Shown here one piece after another: positions 1 to 10,138 of a stretch of 64,000 nt of DNA; positions within the stretch are counted from its first letter, which is position 1, and each line of letters begins with the position of its first letter. The notes below the pieces were generated by a model. That model had not been told where the DNA came from. It ran no database searches and saw only the letters and a program-made list of their open reading frames with translations. The position numbers and the translations under genes were made by a program. Source of the stretch: Pseudomonas orientalis (lineage in GTDB: Bacteria > Pseudomonadota > Gammaproteobacteria > Pseudomonadales > Pseudomonadaceae); contig NZ_CP018049.1 of the NCBI RefSeq assembly GCF_002934065.1, forward strand, positions 3,346,501 through 3,410,500, read 5' to 3'.

Positions 1-3000
1 GACTTCGTCGGTCATGCTCGCCAGCAACTGGTTGCGTTGCTTGTCGGTCATGTCACCGGCCTGCACCACTTCGTTGAGCAGGATCTTGATGTTCACTTCG
101 TGGTCGGAGCAGTCCACGCCACCGGCGTTGTCGATGAAGTCGGTGTTGGAACCGCCGCCATTGAGGCCGAACTCGACACGGCCCAGCTGGGTCATGCCCA
201 GGTTGCCGCCCTCGCCCACCACTTTGCAGCGCAGCTCGTTACCGTTGACGCGCAGCGCGTCGTTGGCCTTGTCGCCCACATCGGCGTGGCTTTCGGTGCT
301 GGCCTTGACGTAGGTGCCGATACCGCCGTTCCACAACAGGTCCACCGGTGCCTTGAGCAAGGCATTGAGCAGTTCGGTCGGGGTCAGCTTGTCGGCCTTG
401 ATGTCGAAGCGTTCTTTCATCTGCGCCGAGATGGCAATGCTTTTGGCACTGCGCGAGAAGATCCCGCCGCCTTCGGACATGATGCTGGTGTCATAGTCGG
501 TCCAGGCCGAACGCGGCAGCTCGAACAGGCGCTGGCGCTCGACGAAGCTGGTGGCCGGGTTCGGGTTCGGGTCGATGAAGATGTGCAAGTGGTTGAAGGC
601 CGCGACCAGTTGCAGCTTGTCGGACATCAGCAAGCCGTTACCGAACACGTCACCGGCCATATCGCCGACGCCCACCACGGTGATGCTGTCTTCCTGCACA
701 TTGATGCCGCGCTCACGGAAGTGACGCTGCACACCGACCCACGCGCCCTTGGCGGTGATGCCCATTTTCTTGTGGTCGTAACCGGCCGAACCACCGGAGG
801 CGAACGCGTCGCCCAGCCAGAAGCCGTAGTCGATGGCGATGCCGTTGGCGATATCGGAGAAGGTCGCAGTGCCCTTGTCCGCTGCCACCACCAGGTACGG
901 GTCATCGTTGTCATGACGCACAACGTTGGCCGGCGGCACCAGGGCGCCGTCCTTCAGGTTGTCGGTAATGTCCAGCAGACCGGAAATGAAGATGCGGTAG
1001 CAGGCGATACCCTCGGCCGCGATCTCGTCACGGCTGCCGCCCAAGGGCAGGCGACGCGGCAGGAAGCCGCCCTTGGCGCCCACCGGCACGATCACCGAGT
1101 TCTTCACCTGCTGGGCTTTTACCAGGCCCAGCACTTCGGTACGGAAGTCTTCTTCACGGTCGGACCAGCGCAGGCCCCCACGGGCGACGTTGCCAAAGCG
1201 CAGGTGCACGCCTTCGACGCGTGGCGAGTAGACGAAGATCTCGAACTTCGGCACCGGCTTGGGCAGCTCGGGGATCGCATGCGGGTTGAACTTGAAGCTG
1301 AAGTACGACTTGTTCTGGCCGTTGGCGTCGCTCTGGTAGAAGTTGGTGCGCAGGGTCGCCTTGATCAGGTCCAGGTAGCGACGCAGGATGCGGTCTTCGT
1401 TGAGCACCTGGACGTCGTCCAGTGCGGTGAGGATCGCTTGCTCCAGGCGTTGTTGCTTGTCTTCCAGGTCGTCGGCGGTGAGCTTGCGCGCCAGGTAGAA
1501 GCGGGTCTTGAACAGCCGGGTCAACTCGCGGGCGATGTCGGTGTGGTTGTTCAGGGTGCTGGCAATGTAGCCGAGGTCGAAGCCCAGGCGGATCTGCTTG
1601 AGGTAACGGGCATACGCACGCAGCAGCGCCACGTCACGCCATGGCAGACCGGCGGTGAGTACCAGGCGGTTGAACGCATCGTTTTCGGCATCGCCATGAA
1701 CGATGTGCACGAAGGCATCCTGCAGGGTGTCGTTGAGCTGCTGGATATCCAGGTTCACGCCTTCGGCGGCGATGAACGCGAAATCATGGATCCAGAACTC
1801 GCGGCCATTGGCATGGCGCAAGCGGTACGGGAACTCACCCAGCACGCGCAGGCCGAGGTTCTCCAGGATCGGCAGCACGTCGGACAGCGCCAGCGGGGTG
1901 TCGGCGTGGTAGAGCTTGCAATGCAGCTCACGCTGGCCGGAGACCTGGCCCAGCGGCTGATAGAAGCTCATCACCAGCGGGTTGGCTTCGGTCAGGCTGT
2001 TGAGGTGCTGCATGTCGACCACGGCCGAATGCGCGGCAAAACGCTCGCGGTAGCCGGCCGGGAAGCCTTTGGGGAAATCCGCCAGCACATTGGTGCCGTG
2101 GGCTTCGCCGAAGCTTTCCACCACCAGGCTGGCGTAGTCGTCCTGCCAGCTGCGGCAGGCCTGTACCACTTCCTTTTCCAGTTGCAGCGGGTCGATGTCC
2201 AGGCGGTTCTTCGGGTCGACCCGCAGAATCAGTTGTACGCGGGCCAGCACGGACTCGGAGAAGAAGGTCCAGAACTCGCAGTCCGAGGCTTTCAGGCGAT
2301 CCATCAGCACTTGCTGGATTTTCTGGCGCACCTCGGTGGAATAGATGTCGCGTGGCACATAGGCCAGGCAGTAGCAGAAACGGCCGTACGGGTCTTTGCG
2401 CAGGAACACGCGGATCTTGTTGCGTTCCTGGATCTGCACGATCGACATCACCGTGCTGAACAGCTCATCGACCGGGGTCTGGAACAGGTCGTCACGGGGC
2501 AGCACTTCAACCACCTGGGCCAGTTCCTTGCCCAGGTGCGCCTTGGCCTGGAACCCCGAGCGGCGCTCGATTTCCGCGACCTTGCGGCGGATGTAAGGAA
2601 TCACCCGCACGCTTTCGCCGTACACCGAGGAGGTGTACAGGCCCATGAAGCGGTGCTCCTTGATGACCTTGCCGTCGGCGCTGATTTCGCGGATCGACAC
2701 ATAGTCAGGATACGCCGGGCGGTGCACACGGCTCGGGTGGGCAGCCTTGGCGAACGACAGCACGGTCGGTTCGCGCAGGTAGGCGACGGCGTAGTCTTCG
2801 ATGCGCAGGTCTTCGGCGGTGAGGCCGGCGCGCAGCAGCTTGGTCAGACCGAGGAAGGAGCTGGCGTCATATTCGATATGACCGCCGTCCGCCTCGTCAC
2901 GTACCACGAACTCTTCGTAGCCCAGGAAGGTGAAGTGGTTGCCCACCAGCCACTCGAGGAAGTTCTTGATCTCGGCTTTTTCTTCGCCGTCGATAGCGAA

Positions 3001-3630
3001 AGCGCTGGCGTCGATACCGGCCAGCAGGTCCTGGACCTTGGCTTTCATCGGTTCGAAATCGGCCACGGCCACGCGCACTTCGCCCAGCACCTGCTCGAGC
3101 TCTTTGCTCAGCACGTTCAGCTCGGCGGCGTTGGCGCAGCGGTCGATTTCCAGGTACATCAGCGATTCTTGCAGGATGCCTTCGCCCTGGGTGCCCTTGG
3201 GCAGCACTTCCAGCAGTTCGCCCTTGCCGCCACGGCGCACACTGAGCACGGTGGTCTGCAGGGTGTGGATGCTGTAGCCGCGGCGGTTGAGCTCGGTACG
3301 CACCGAGTCGACCAGGAATGGCAGGTCATGGTGCAGCACTTCGACCGCAGTGTGGGTCGATTGCCAGCCATGACGTTCGTAATCGGGGTTGTAGACCCGC
3401 ACTTGCGGTTGGGTGTGATCGAAGCGCTCAAGCAGGCGCCAGGCAGACAGGGTGCAACCGGCCAGGTCGGAAAGGCGACGCTGGGTCAGTTCGTCCAGGG
3501 AAATGATGCCGAAGAATTGCTCAGCGAACAGCGCCACTTGTGGCAGTGCCTGTTCACTGATGTGCTGCGCCAGTGCCGCTTGCAGTTGGTGCTGGAAGTC
3601 GGCCTTGCTGGCTGCGGTGAAGAACGCCAT
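1..3630 (-). CDS. gdhB: NAD-specific glutamate dehydrogenase, large (about 180 kDa) type, 3' end cut by window
   Basis: Oxidative deamination of glutamate to 2-oxoglutarate with NAD+, in the cytosol. The 1,210 codons in the window read from ATG at 3630, preceded by GGAG seven bases upstream, and run off the left edge still open. The family is usually about 1,600 residues, so roughly the C-terminal quarter is missing here. The translated N-terminal half has the ACT-like and helical regions of this family. The catalytic core carries VPVGAKGGF near residue 850, with the substrate Lys, and then the NAD-binding part. Upstream is a 484-bp non-coding gap, so it is probably transcribed alone. Confidence 0.95.
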   Translation of the reverse strand, partial: MAFFTAASKADFQHQLQAALAQHISEQALPQVALFAEQFFGIISLDELTQRRLSDLAGCTLSAWRLLERFDHTQPQVRVYNPDYERHGWQSTHTAVEVLHHDLPFLVDSVRTELNRRGYSIHTLQTTVLSVRRGGKGELLEVLPKGTQGEGILQESLMYLEIDRCANAAELNVLSKELEQVLGEVRVAVADFEPMKAKVQDLLAGIDASAFAIDGEEKAEIKNFLEWLVGNHFTFLGYEEFVVRDEADGGHIEYDASSFLGLTKLLRAGLTAEDLRIEDYAVAYLREPTVLSFAKAAHPSRVHRPAYPDYVSIREISADGKVIKEHRFMGLYTSSVYGESVRVIPYIRRKVAEIERRSGFQAKAHLGKELAQVVEVLPRDDLFQTPVDELFSTVMSIVQIQERNKIRVFLRKDPYGRFCYCLAYVPRDIYSTEVRQKIQQVLMDRLKASDCEFWTFFSESVLARVQLILRVDPKNRLDIDPLQLEKEVVQACRSWQDDYASLVVESFGEAHGTNVLADFPKGFPAGYRERFAAHSAVVDMQHLNSLTEANPLVMSFYQPLGQVSGQRELHCKLYHADTPLALSDVLPILENLGLRVLGEFPYRLRHANGREFWIHDFAFIAAEGVNLDIQQLNDTLQDAFVHIVHGDAENDAFNRLVLTAGLPWRDVALLRAYARYLKQIRLGFDLGYIASTLNNHTDIARELTRLFKTRFYLARKLTADDLEDKQQRLEQAILTALDDVQVLNEDRILRRYLDLIKATLRTNFYQSDANGQNKSYFSFKFNPHAIPELPKPVPKFEIFVYSPRVEGVHLRFGNVARGGLRWSDREEDFRTEVLGLVKAQQVKNSVIVPVGAKGGFLPRRLPLGGSRDEIAAEGIACYRIFISGLLDITDNLKDGALVPPANVVRHDNDDPYLVVAADKGTATFSDIANGIAIDYGFWLGDAFASGGSAGYDHKKMGITAKGAWVGVQRHFRERGINVQEDSITVVGVGDMAGDVFGNGLLMSDKLQLVAAFNHLHIFIDPNPNPATSFVERQRLFELPRSAWTDYDTSIMSEGGGIFSRSAKSIAISAQMKERFDIKADKLTPTELLNALLKAPVDLLWNGGIGTYVKASTESHADVGDKANDALRVNGNELRCKVVGEGGNLGMTQLGRVEFGLNGGGSNTDFIDNAGGVDCSDHEVNIKILLNEVVQAGDMTDKQRNQLLASMTDEV

Positions 3631-4114
3631 CTGTGGTACTCCGCTTGGGCTTGTTATTGATGGAAGCGTCGCGTGTTATCCCCCTGCGGGGAGACCGTCA
3701 GCTCTGTTCGTCGGTCACGATAAACGATTCAGAGTGACAGGTGGGTGAAGCTGGACAAGACAGTCAGGTCACATACAACTTCCACCGGATGCGCACCTTG
3801 CCGGGTGACGGTACGACGGGCAGGTCAGGCGCCAGGCATGGAGCACATCCGTTGCGCAGCTTAACGAGTGTGGGAAGCGCACTGCTTGCGGTGCTGCGAC
3901 ATATTCGGTCATCGGTAAGCAGGCGCCGGGTTGCAACTTGGGCAACCGGGTTTTTCCGGGTAAAAATCCGGTTATTCTCAAGCCCGTGAGTGCCGAAAAT
4001 GACTGATACCGCTCGACAGGTCATGCCCTGGTTTCTGACACATCGTGCAGCATAAAATTCGGCGCAGTGGCACAATTGCCCCGCGCAACGCCCCTCCTCC
4101 ACACAGGATTCCCC
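3631..4114. other. Intergenic region between gdhB and the next gene
   Basis: No convincing gene is seen. Short open frames here lack ribosome binding sites and Pseudomonas codon bias. There is one GC hairpin (GGTTGC at 3929-3934 with GCAACC at 3942-3947) followed by GGG and a T5 run at 3951-3955, which would look like a weak terminator for plus-strand transcripts, although no plus-strand gene precedes it. Promoters for the divergent gdhB and the plus-strand small gene must lie here, but I cannot pick out -10/-35 boxes with confidence. Confidence 0.4.
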
Positions 4115-4468
4115 ATGCCGCAGCTGAAAACCGACGCCCTGATGGCCACGCCGTGCGACGACGAAGAAGACAACATGGCCATGCTCTGCTGCCACGGCAA
4201 GAACGGCGAGATGTTCATGCTCAGCCGTTACCCGGACGAAGACGACGTGGAGTTGACCTGGGATTATGAGCCATCGACGCTGGCCGGGCTGAAAATTACC
4301 CTGGGGGCCACGAGCCTGCGGGTCGAACTCGCCGCCGGCGATGCCGATGCGCTGGGGGGCGATGACCACCTTGAGATCACGCATGCCACGGCCGCATCCG
4401 ACCTGAACGAGGTCGAGCAGACCCTGCAGAACATCCTCAAAGGCACCGGCACCTTCACCCGGATTTAA
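4115..4468 (+). CDS. Conserved hypothetical protein, 117 aa
   Basis: A small acidic protein of unknown function. It starts at ATG 4115 with AGGA ten bases upstream; a later in-frame ATG at 4142 (MATPCDDEED) is an alternative. The N-terminal part has a Cys/Met-rich stretch (DNMAMLCCHGKNGEMFML) followed by an acidic segment (YPDEDDVELTWDYE). There is no signal peptide or membrane segment. It stands alone between gdhB and two REPINs. I recognise it only as a Pseudomonas-type hypothetical. Confidence 0.7.
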   Translation: MPQLKTDALMATPCDDEEDNMAMLCCHGKNGEMFMLSRYPDEDDVELTWDYEPSTLAGLKITLGATSLRVELAAGDADALGGDDHLEITHATAASDLNEVEQTLQNILKGTGTFTRI

Positions 4469-4483
4469 GCTGCACCCAAGATC

Positions 4484-4577
4484 AAATGTGGGAGGAGGCT
4501 TGCCCCCGATGGCGGTGGGTCAGCGACAACAGCGCTGGCTGACACACCGCATCGGGGGCAAGCCCCCTCCCACATTT
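4484..4577. repeat. REPIN (inverted pair of REP sequences)
   Basis: Left REP GTGGGAGGAGGCTTGCCCCC and right REP in inverse orientation, joined by about 40 bp, make a 94-bp imperfect palindrome from AAATGTGGG to CCCACATTT. The left REP has one change (GGAGG for GGGGG). The inner part is almost the same as that of the REPIN at 12429-12522, so the two belong to the same sub-lineage. It lies 15 bp after the stop of the preceding gene. Confidence 0.9.
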
Positions 4578-4674
4578 GAACTCGATGCATCAGGAGGAAT
4601 GCATTCACCTGCAGACCCGCGGTGACTGGATTGGTCTTCGGGTGGTACGCGAGCTCCAAGCCATACACCAATCC

Positions 4675-4764
4675 AATGTGGGAGGGGGCTTGCCCCCGAT
4701 GGCGGTGGGCCGGCAAAGGTGCATGCACTGACACGCCCTCATCGGGAGCAAGCCCCCTCCCACC
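4675..4764. repeat. REPIN, second copy in the same gap
   Basis: A GTGGGAGGGGGCTTGCCCCC left arm and an inverse right arm with the GGGAGCAAGCCCCCTCCCAC variant. The middle differs from the copy at 4484, so this is a separate insertion rather than a tandem duplicate. Together the two REPINs fill most of the gap between the small gene and the moxR operon. Confidence 0.88.
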
Positions 4765-4932
4765 TCGACTGTGCTCCCCCCAGCAAGCCCCCCTACACAA
4801 AATTCCTACAAGTTTTGCCAAAAATACCCGTCACGCCGTTAGTCGCCACACCCCGCGATGCATTAAAGTAAGCCCCCCAGGCCGGTGTTTTTTCCTGACA
4901 CCCAGGCTCATCTTTTCCAGGAACCGTCATCG

Positions 4933-5892
<960 letters not shown>

Positions 5893-5897
5893 AGTCG

Positions 5898-6830
5898 ATG
5901 AACGCGAGCGCGGGTATCCACGTCACGCTCAGTGAATTGATCGAGATGCGTCATCGCGTGCGGGAAGTGCAATTGTTTTCCACCCCCGGCCAGCGCAGCC
6001 CGTTGATCGGCCTGCATCACTCCAAGCTGCGCGGGCGCGGCGTAGATTTCGACCAGGTGCGCGTGTATCAGGCCGGGGACGACGTGCGCACCATTGACTG
6101 GCGCGTGACGGCGCGCACCCAGGAGCCCCACACCAAACTGTTCCACGAAGAGCGCGAACGGCCGATTTTCATCATGGTCGAGCAAAGCTGCCGGCTGTTT
6201 TTCGGCTCCGGGCAGATGTTCAAGTCGGTGCTCGCCGCACAAGCCGCCAGCCTGATCGGCTGGGCGGCACTGGGGCATAACGACCGTGTGGGCGGCCTGG
6301 TGTTCGGCGACAGCGAGCACTACGAAATCAAACCCCGGCGCAGCAAGCAAAGCCTGCTGCAACTGCTTAACCGCCTGGTGCGGGTCAACCAGAGCCTCAC
6401 CACCGAAAGCCTTCCTGAAGCCGATGCCCTGGGCATGGCCTTGCGCCGTGGCCGCGAAGTGCTGCGCCCGGGCAGCCTGGGCATTGTGATCTGTGATGAA
6501 CGGGCGCTCACCGAAGGCGCCGAGCAACAGTTGAGCCTGCTGTCGCGCCATTGCGATCTGCTGCTGTTGCCCATCTCCGACCCGCTGGACCACGCCCTGC
6601 CCGCCGCCGGGTTGCTGCGCTTTGCGCAACGCGGCGCGCAACTGGAACTGGACACGCTCAATTTCGATTTGCGCCAGGCCTACAAGGCCCAGGCCGAAGC
6701 GCGCATCGCCCGCTGGGAATTGCTCGCGCAGAAGCTACGGGTGCTATTGATGCCATTGAGCACCCAAAGTGAAATGGTCGAGCAACTGCGCGAATACCTC
6801 AACCCGCAACGCCCGGTCAAAAAACAATGA
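5898..6830 (+). CDS. DUF58 domain protein, 310 aa
   Basis: Partner protein typical of MoxR operons. The DUF58 signature is visible (GRGVDFDQVRVYQAGDD then RTIDWRVTAR). Later residues form a VWA-like fold (VICDERALTEGAEQQL). ATG at 5898 is used here; a TTG at 5889 overlapping the moxR stop would add three residues. Its own ribosome binding site is poor, so translation is probably coupled to moxR. Role in the complex is unknown. Confidence 0.88.
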   Translation: MNASAGIHVTLSELIEMRHRVREVQLFSTPGQRSPLIGLHHSKLRGRGVDFDQVRVYQAGDDVRTIDWRVTARTQEPHTKLFHEERERPIFIMVEQSCRLFFGSGQMFKSVLAAQAASLIGWAALGHNDRVGGLVFGDSEHYEIKPRRSKQSLLQLLNRLVRVNQSLTTESLPEADALGMALRRGREVLRPGSLGIVICDERALTEGAEQQLSLLSRHCDLLLLPISDPLDHALPAAGLLRFAQRGAQLELDTLNFDLRQAYKAQAEARIARWELLAQKLRVLLMPLSTQSEMVEQLREYLNPQRPVKKQ

Positions 6831-7321
6831 GCAGCCTCGACCAACTGCAACCGCTGATCGCCCCGCCGGCCATCGGCTTCTGGCCACCCGCGCCGGGCTG
6901 GTGGCTGCTGTTGCTGGTGATCCCGTTGCTCGGCTGGGGCGCCTGGCGGCTGCGGCGCTGGCTGCCCGCCCGCCAACCTATCGCCCGCGCCGAACAACCC
7001 CTGGACCCGCTGCGCATCGCGGCCCTGGCGGAGCTGGCGCTGATGCCCAAGCCCTATGACGGCGCGCCCGCCGGTGCCTGGCTGCAACAACTCAATGGCT
7101 TGCTCAAGCGCCTGTGCCGCAATGACTACCCCTACAGCCAAAGCCACACCCTCAACGGCCGCAAATGGCTGGCGTTCCTGGATAACCGCTGCCCCGCCGC
7201 CGGTCTCACGCGCTGGATGGTGCTGGTCGAAGGCGCCTACAAGCCCGAATGCAAACTCGACGACAAGGCCATCGCCGGCCTGACCCAAGCCGTCGACACC
7301 TGGATTCGCAAACATGTTTGA
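6827..7321 (+). CDS. DUF4381 domain membrane protein, 164 aa
   Basis: Small bitopic membrane protein with one transmembrane segment (GWWLLLLVIPLLGWGAW) after a short Pro-rich N-terminus and a soluble C-terminal helical part. The ATG overlaps the DUF58 stop (ATGA), and its end overlaps the start of the next gene by 8 bp, so translation is coupled on both sides. DUF4381 occurs specifically in MoxR/Bat operons; function is not known. Confidence 0.85.
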   Translation: MSSLDQLQPLIAPPAIGFWPPAPGWWLLLLVIPLLGWGAWRLRRWLPARQPIARAEQPLDPLRIAALAELALMPKPYDGAPAGAWLQQLNGLLKRLCRNDYPYSQSHTLNGRKWLAFLDNRCPAAGLTRWMVLVEGAYKPECKLDDKAIAGLTQAVDTWIRKHV

Positions 7322-8402
7322 GTTCGCCTGGCCGTGGATCTTCGCCCTGTTGCCGTTGCCGTGGCTGATGCGCCTCATCCTGCCGGTGGCCGACAGCGGC
7401 GAACCGGCCTTGAAGGTCAGCTACCTCACCGACCTCGAAAGCCTGGCCCGGCGCCGCGCCCGGATTAACCTGCCGGGCTGGCGCCAGCAGGCCCCCTTCG
7501 TGGTGCTGTGGCTGCTGCTGTTGACCGCCGCCGCACGCCCGGAATGGCTCGGCGAGCCGCTGCCGATTGCCGCCAGTGGCCGCGACTTGCTGGTGGCCGT
7601 GGATGTCTCCGGCTCCATGGATTTTCCCGACATGCACTGGCAGGACGAGGACGTCAGTCGCCTGGCCCTGGTCCAGCACCTGCTGGGAGACTTTCTTGAA
7701 GCGCGCGAGGGCGACCGCGTGGGCCTGATTCTGTTCGGCAGCCAGGCCTACCTGCAAGCGCCGCTGACCTTCGACCGGCGCACCGTGCGCACCTGGCTGG
7801 ATGAAGCGCGCATCGGCATTGCCGGCAAGAACACCGCGATCGGCGACGCCATCGGCCTGGCCTTGAAACGCTTGCGTCAGCGCCCGGCGCAAAGCCGCGT
7901 ACTGATCCTGGTGACCGACGGTGCCAATAATGCCGGGCAGATCGATCCGCTCACCGCCGCGCGCCTGGCCGCTGAAGAAGGGGTGAAAATCTACCCGATC
8001 GGCATCGGCGCCGATCCCGAGCAGACCGGTTCCCTGGGCATTCTTGGCGTGAATCCGAGCCTGGACCTCGACGAACCGGCGCTCAAGGCCATCGCCGAGG
8101 CCACGGGCGGCCAGTATTTCCGTGCCCGTGACGGTAAGGAGCTGGAACAGATCAAGACCACCCTCGACACCCTGGAGCCCGTCGAACAGCAACCCACCCG
8201 CGCCCGCCCCGCTCACGCGCTGTACAGCGGCCCTTTGGCCCTGGCGTTGCTGCTGAGCCTGTTGCTGGTGGTGCAGGAGCGCTGGCCGAACAACGCCTTG
8301 CAGCGGCTGTACGACAAGCTGTCGAGCAAGCGCCTGTTCCTGCCGCAGAGCCCTGAATGGCGCGAGCGCCTCAAGCGCCTGCGCTTGCGGAGGCGTCGAT
8401 GA
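7314..8402 (+). CDS. batA: VWA-domain membrane protein, BatA-like, 362 aa
   Basis: Inner-membrane protein with a periplasmic or cytosolic VWA domain, of the Bat (aerotolerance-type) family. It has two N-terminal membrane segments (about 6-22 and 61-73), then the VWA domain with an intact metal-site motif DVSGSMD (Asp97, Ser99, Ser101), and a C-terminal membrane segment at about 303-322. It overlaps the genes before (8 bp) and after (ATGA). The intact metal site suggests this is the ligand-binding VWA member of the pair with the next gene. Confidence 0.88.
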   Translation: MFEFAWPWIFALLPLPWLMRLILPVADSGEPALKVSYLTDLESLARRRARINLPGWRQQAPFVVLWLLLLTAAARPEWLGEPLPIAASGRDLLVAVDVSGSMDFPDMHWQDEDVSRLALVQHLLGDFLEAREGDRVGLILFGSQAYLQAPLTFDRRTVRTWLDEARIGIAGKNTAIGDAIGLALKRLRQRPAQSRVLILVTDGANNAGQIDPLTAARLAAEEGVKIYPIGIGADPEQTGSLGILGVNPSLDLDEPALKAIAEATGGQYFRARDGKELEQIKTTLDTLEPVEQQPTRARPAHALYSGPLALALLLSLLLVVQERWPNNALQRLYDKLSSKRLFLPQSPEWRERLKRLRLRRRR

Positions 8403-10138
8403 TCGCTTTGTGGCCACATTGGCTGCGTCCCTGGTGGCTGTTGCTGCTGCCGCTGCTCGGCTGGTTGCTGTGGCAACTGTGGCACCGGCAAAAGCGCGCC
8501 GGACGCTGGCAGATCATCCTGCCGCCGGCCTTCCACGCTGTGCTGCTCAGCGGCGGCAACGGTCGCGAAAGCAAATCCCCCTGGGTCGTGCTGGGCATCG
8601 CCTGGCTGCTGGCCGTGCTGGCGCTGCTGGGCCCCAGTTGGCAGCGGGTTGAACAACAGAGCCAAAAGCCTTCCGACCCACTGGTGGTACTGCTGGAACT
8701 CACCCCCGAAATGCTCGCCACCGACAGCCCGCCTAATCGCCTCGAGCAGGCGCGGCGCAAGCTGTACGACCTGTTGCAGGCGCGCACGGATGCGCAAACC
8801 GCCATCGTCGTGTATGCCGGCAGCGCCCACACCCTGGTGCCGCTGTCCGATGACCTGGCCACCAGCCGTAACCTGCTTGAAGCGCTGCGCCCCTCGATCA
8901 TGCCCGAGCCCGGCCACCGCGCCGACCTGGCGGTGGACAAAGCCCTGGCCCTGCTCAAGCACGGCGGCCTCGGCCAGGGGCGCCTGCTGCTGATCGGCTC
9001 GTCGCTGTCCAAGCAGGAACGCCAGGGCATTCGTCTGCTGCTGCAAGGTAACCAGGCGCCGAGCCTGTCGATCCTCGGCATCGGCAGCCGTGAAGGCACC
9101 CCGGTCACCCAGGAAAGCGGTGAATTCCTCAAGGACGAACAGGGCGCGATCCTGATTCCGCGCCTCGACAGCCCGACCCTCAAGGCGTTCGCCAGCGAAA
9201 TGGGCGGCCGCTACCGAGCGGCGCGCCTGGACGAGAAAGACCTGCGGCAATTGGGCGTACTTGACCCACCCCAGGCCCTGCGCGACGACGGCCAACTGCT
9301 GCGCCTGGACACCTGGGCCGACCAGGGTTACTGGCTGCTCCTGCCGCTGCTGCTGTTGGCCGCCTGCGCCGGACGGCGCGGCTGGCTGTTTTGCCTGCCG
9401 CTGCTATTGATGGCCGCACCGCAGCCCAGCTACGCCTTCGAATTCCAGGACCTGTGGCTGCGCCCCGACCAGCAGGGCCAGTATCTGCTGAAGAAAAAAC
9501 GCCCCGCCGAAGCCGCCGAACGCTTCCAGGACCCGCAATGGCAAGGCGTGGCCCTGTATGAAGCGGGTAACTATGCCGAGGCCATCAAGCGTTTTGCCGA
9601 AGCTGACAATGCCTACGCCCACTACAATCGGGGTAACGCTCTGGCCCGGTCCGGCGCGCTGGAAGCTGCCGTCGACGCCTATGAACAGGCACTCGAAGCT
9701 CAGCCCGATCTGCAACCAGCCCTGAAAAACAAGGCGCTGGTGGAAAGCCTGCTGCAGCAACAAGCGCAGCCCAAGCCCGACGAACCCGAAAAAAACCAGG
9801 ATGACGAAACTACCCAACCCGGCCAAACTGCGCAACCGGGCGCCGACGGGCAAAATGCCAAGGGTGGCGAGCAATCCACTCAGGGCCAGGGCCAGACCGG
9901 CAACGGCGCGACCGACACGGCCAGCGCGCCGCCAGCCGGCAGCGACGACGTGCCCGGCAGCGAACTGGGCGACGAGCACACCACCACGCCACCGCTGCGC
10001 CCCGCCGATACCAGCCTTGAAGGCGAACACCGCCAGGCGCTGGAGCAATGGCTGCAGCAGATCCCGGACAACCCCGGGGAGCTGCTGCGGCGCAAATTCT
10101 GGTACGAACAGCAACAGCATCAGGACAAGACTCGATGA
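8399..10138 (+). CDS. batB: VWA and TPR domain membrane protein, BatB/BatC-like fusion, 579 aa
   Basis: The start ATG 8399 overlaps the batA stop and has a perfect GGAGG. N-terminal membrane segments (about 10-28 and 61-80) precede a VWA domain whose metal site is degenerate (LLELTPEM near 98-105 in place of D-x-S-x-S). A central membrane segment follows, then TPR repeats (ALYEAGNYAEAIKRFAEAD and HYNRGNALARSGALEAAVDA). A Gln/Pro/Asp-rich low-complexity tail ends in a conserved block (QALEQWLQQIPDNPGELLRR). The architecture merges what other genomes encode as BatB and BatC. Confidence 0.87.
   Translation: MIALWPHWLRPWWLLLLPLLGWLLWQLWHRQKRAGRWQIILPPAFHAVLLSGGNGRESKSPWVVLGIAWLLAVLALLGPSWQRVEQQSQKPSDPLVVLLELTPEMLATDSPPNRLEQARRKLYDLLQARTDAQTAIVVYAGSAHTLVPLSDDLATSRNLLEALRPSIMPEPGHRADLAVDKALALLKHGGLGQGRLLLIGSSLSKQERQGIRLLLQGNQAPSLSILGIGSREGTPVTQESGEFLKDEQGAILIPRLDSPTLKAFASEMGGRYRAARLDEKDLRQLGVLDPPQALRDDGQLLRLDTWADQGYWLLLPLLLLAACAGRRGWLFCLPLLLMAAPQPSYAFEFQDLWLRPDQQGQYLLKKKRPAEAAERFQDPQWQGVALYEAGNYAEAIKRFAEADNAYAHYNRGNALARSGALEAAVDAYEQALEAQPDLQPALKNKALVESLLQQQAQPKPDEPEKNQDDETTQPGQTAQPGADGQNAKGGEQSTQGQGQTGNGATDTASAPPAGSDDVPGSELGDEHTTTPPLRPADTSLEGEHRQALEQWLQQIPDNPGELLRRKFWYEQQQHQDKTR

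Noticed and set aside
37..3660. Very long open frame opposite gdhB
   Set aside because: It mirrors the codon structure of gdhB on the other strand; it lacks a ribosome binding site and protein-like composition.
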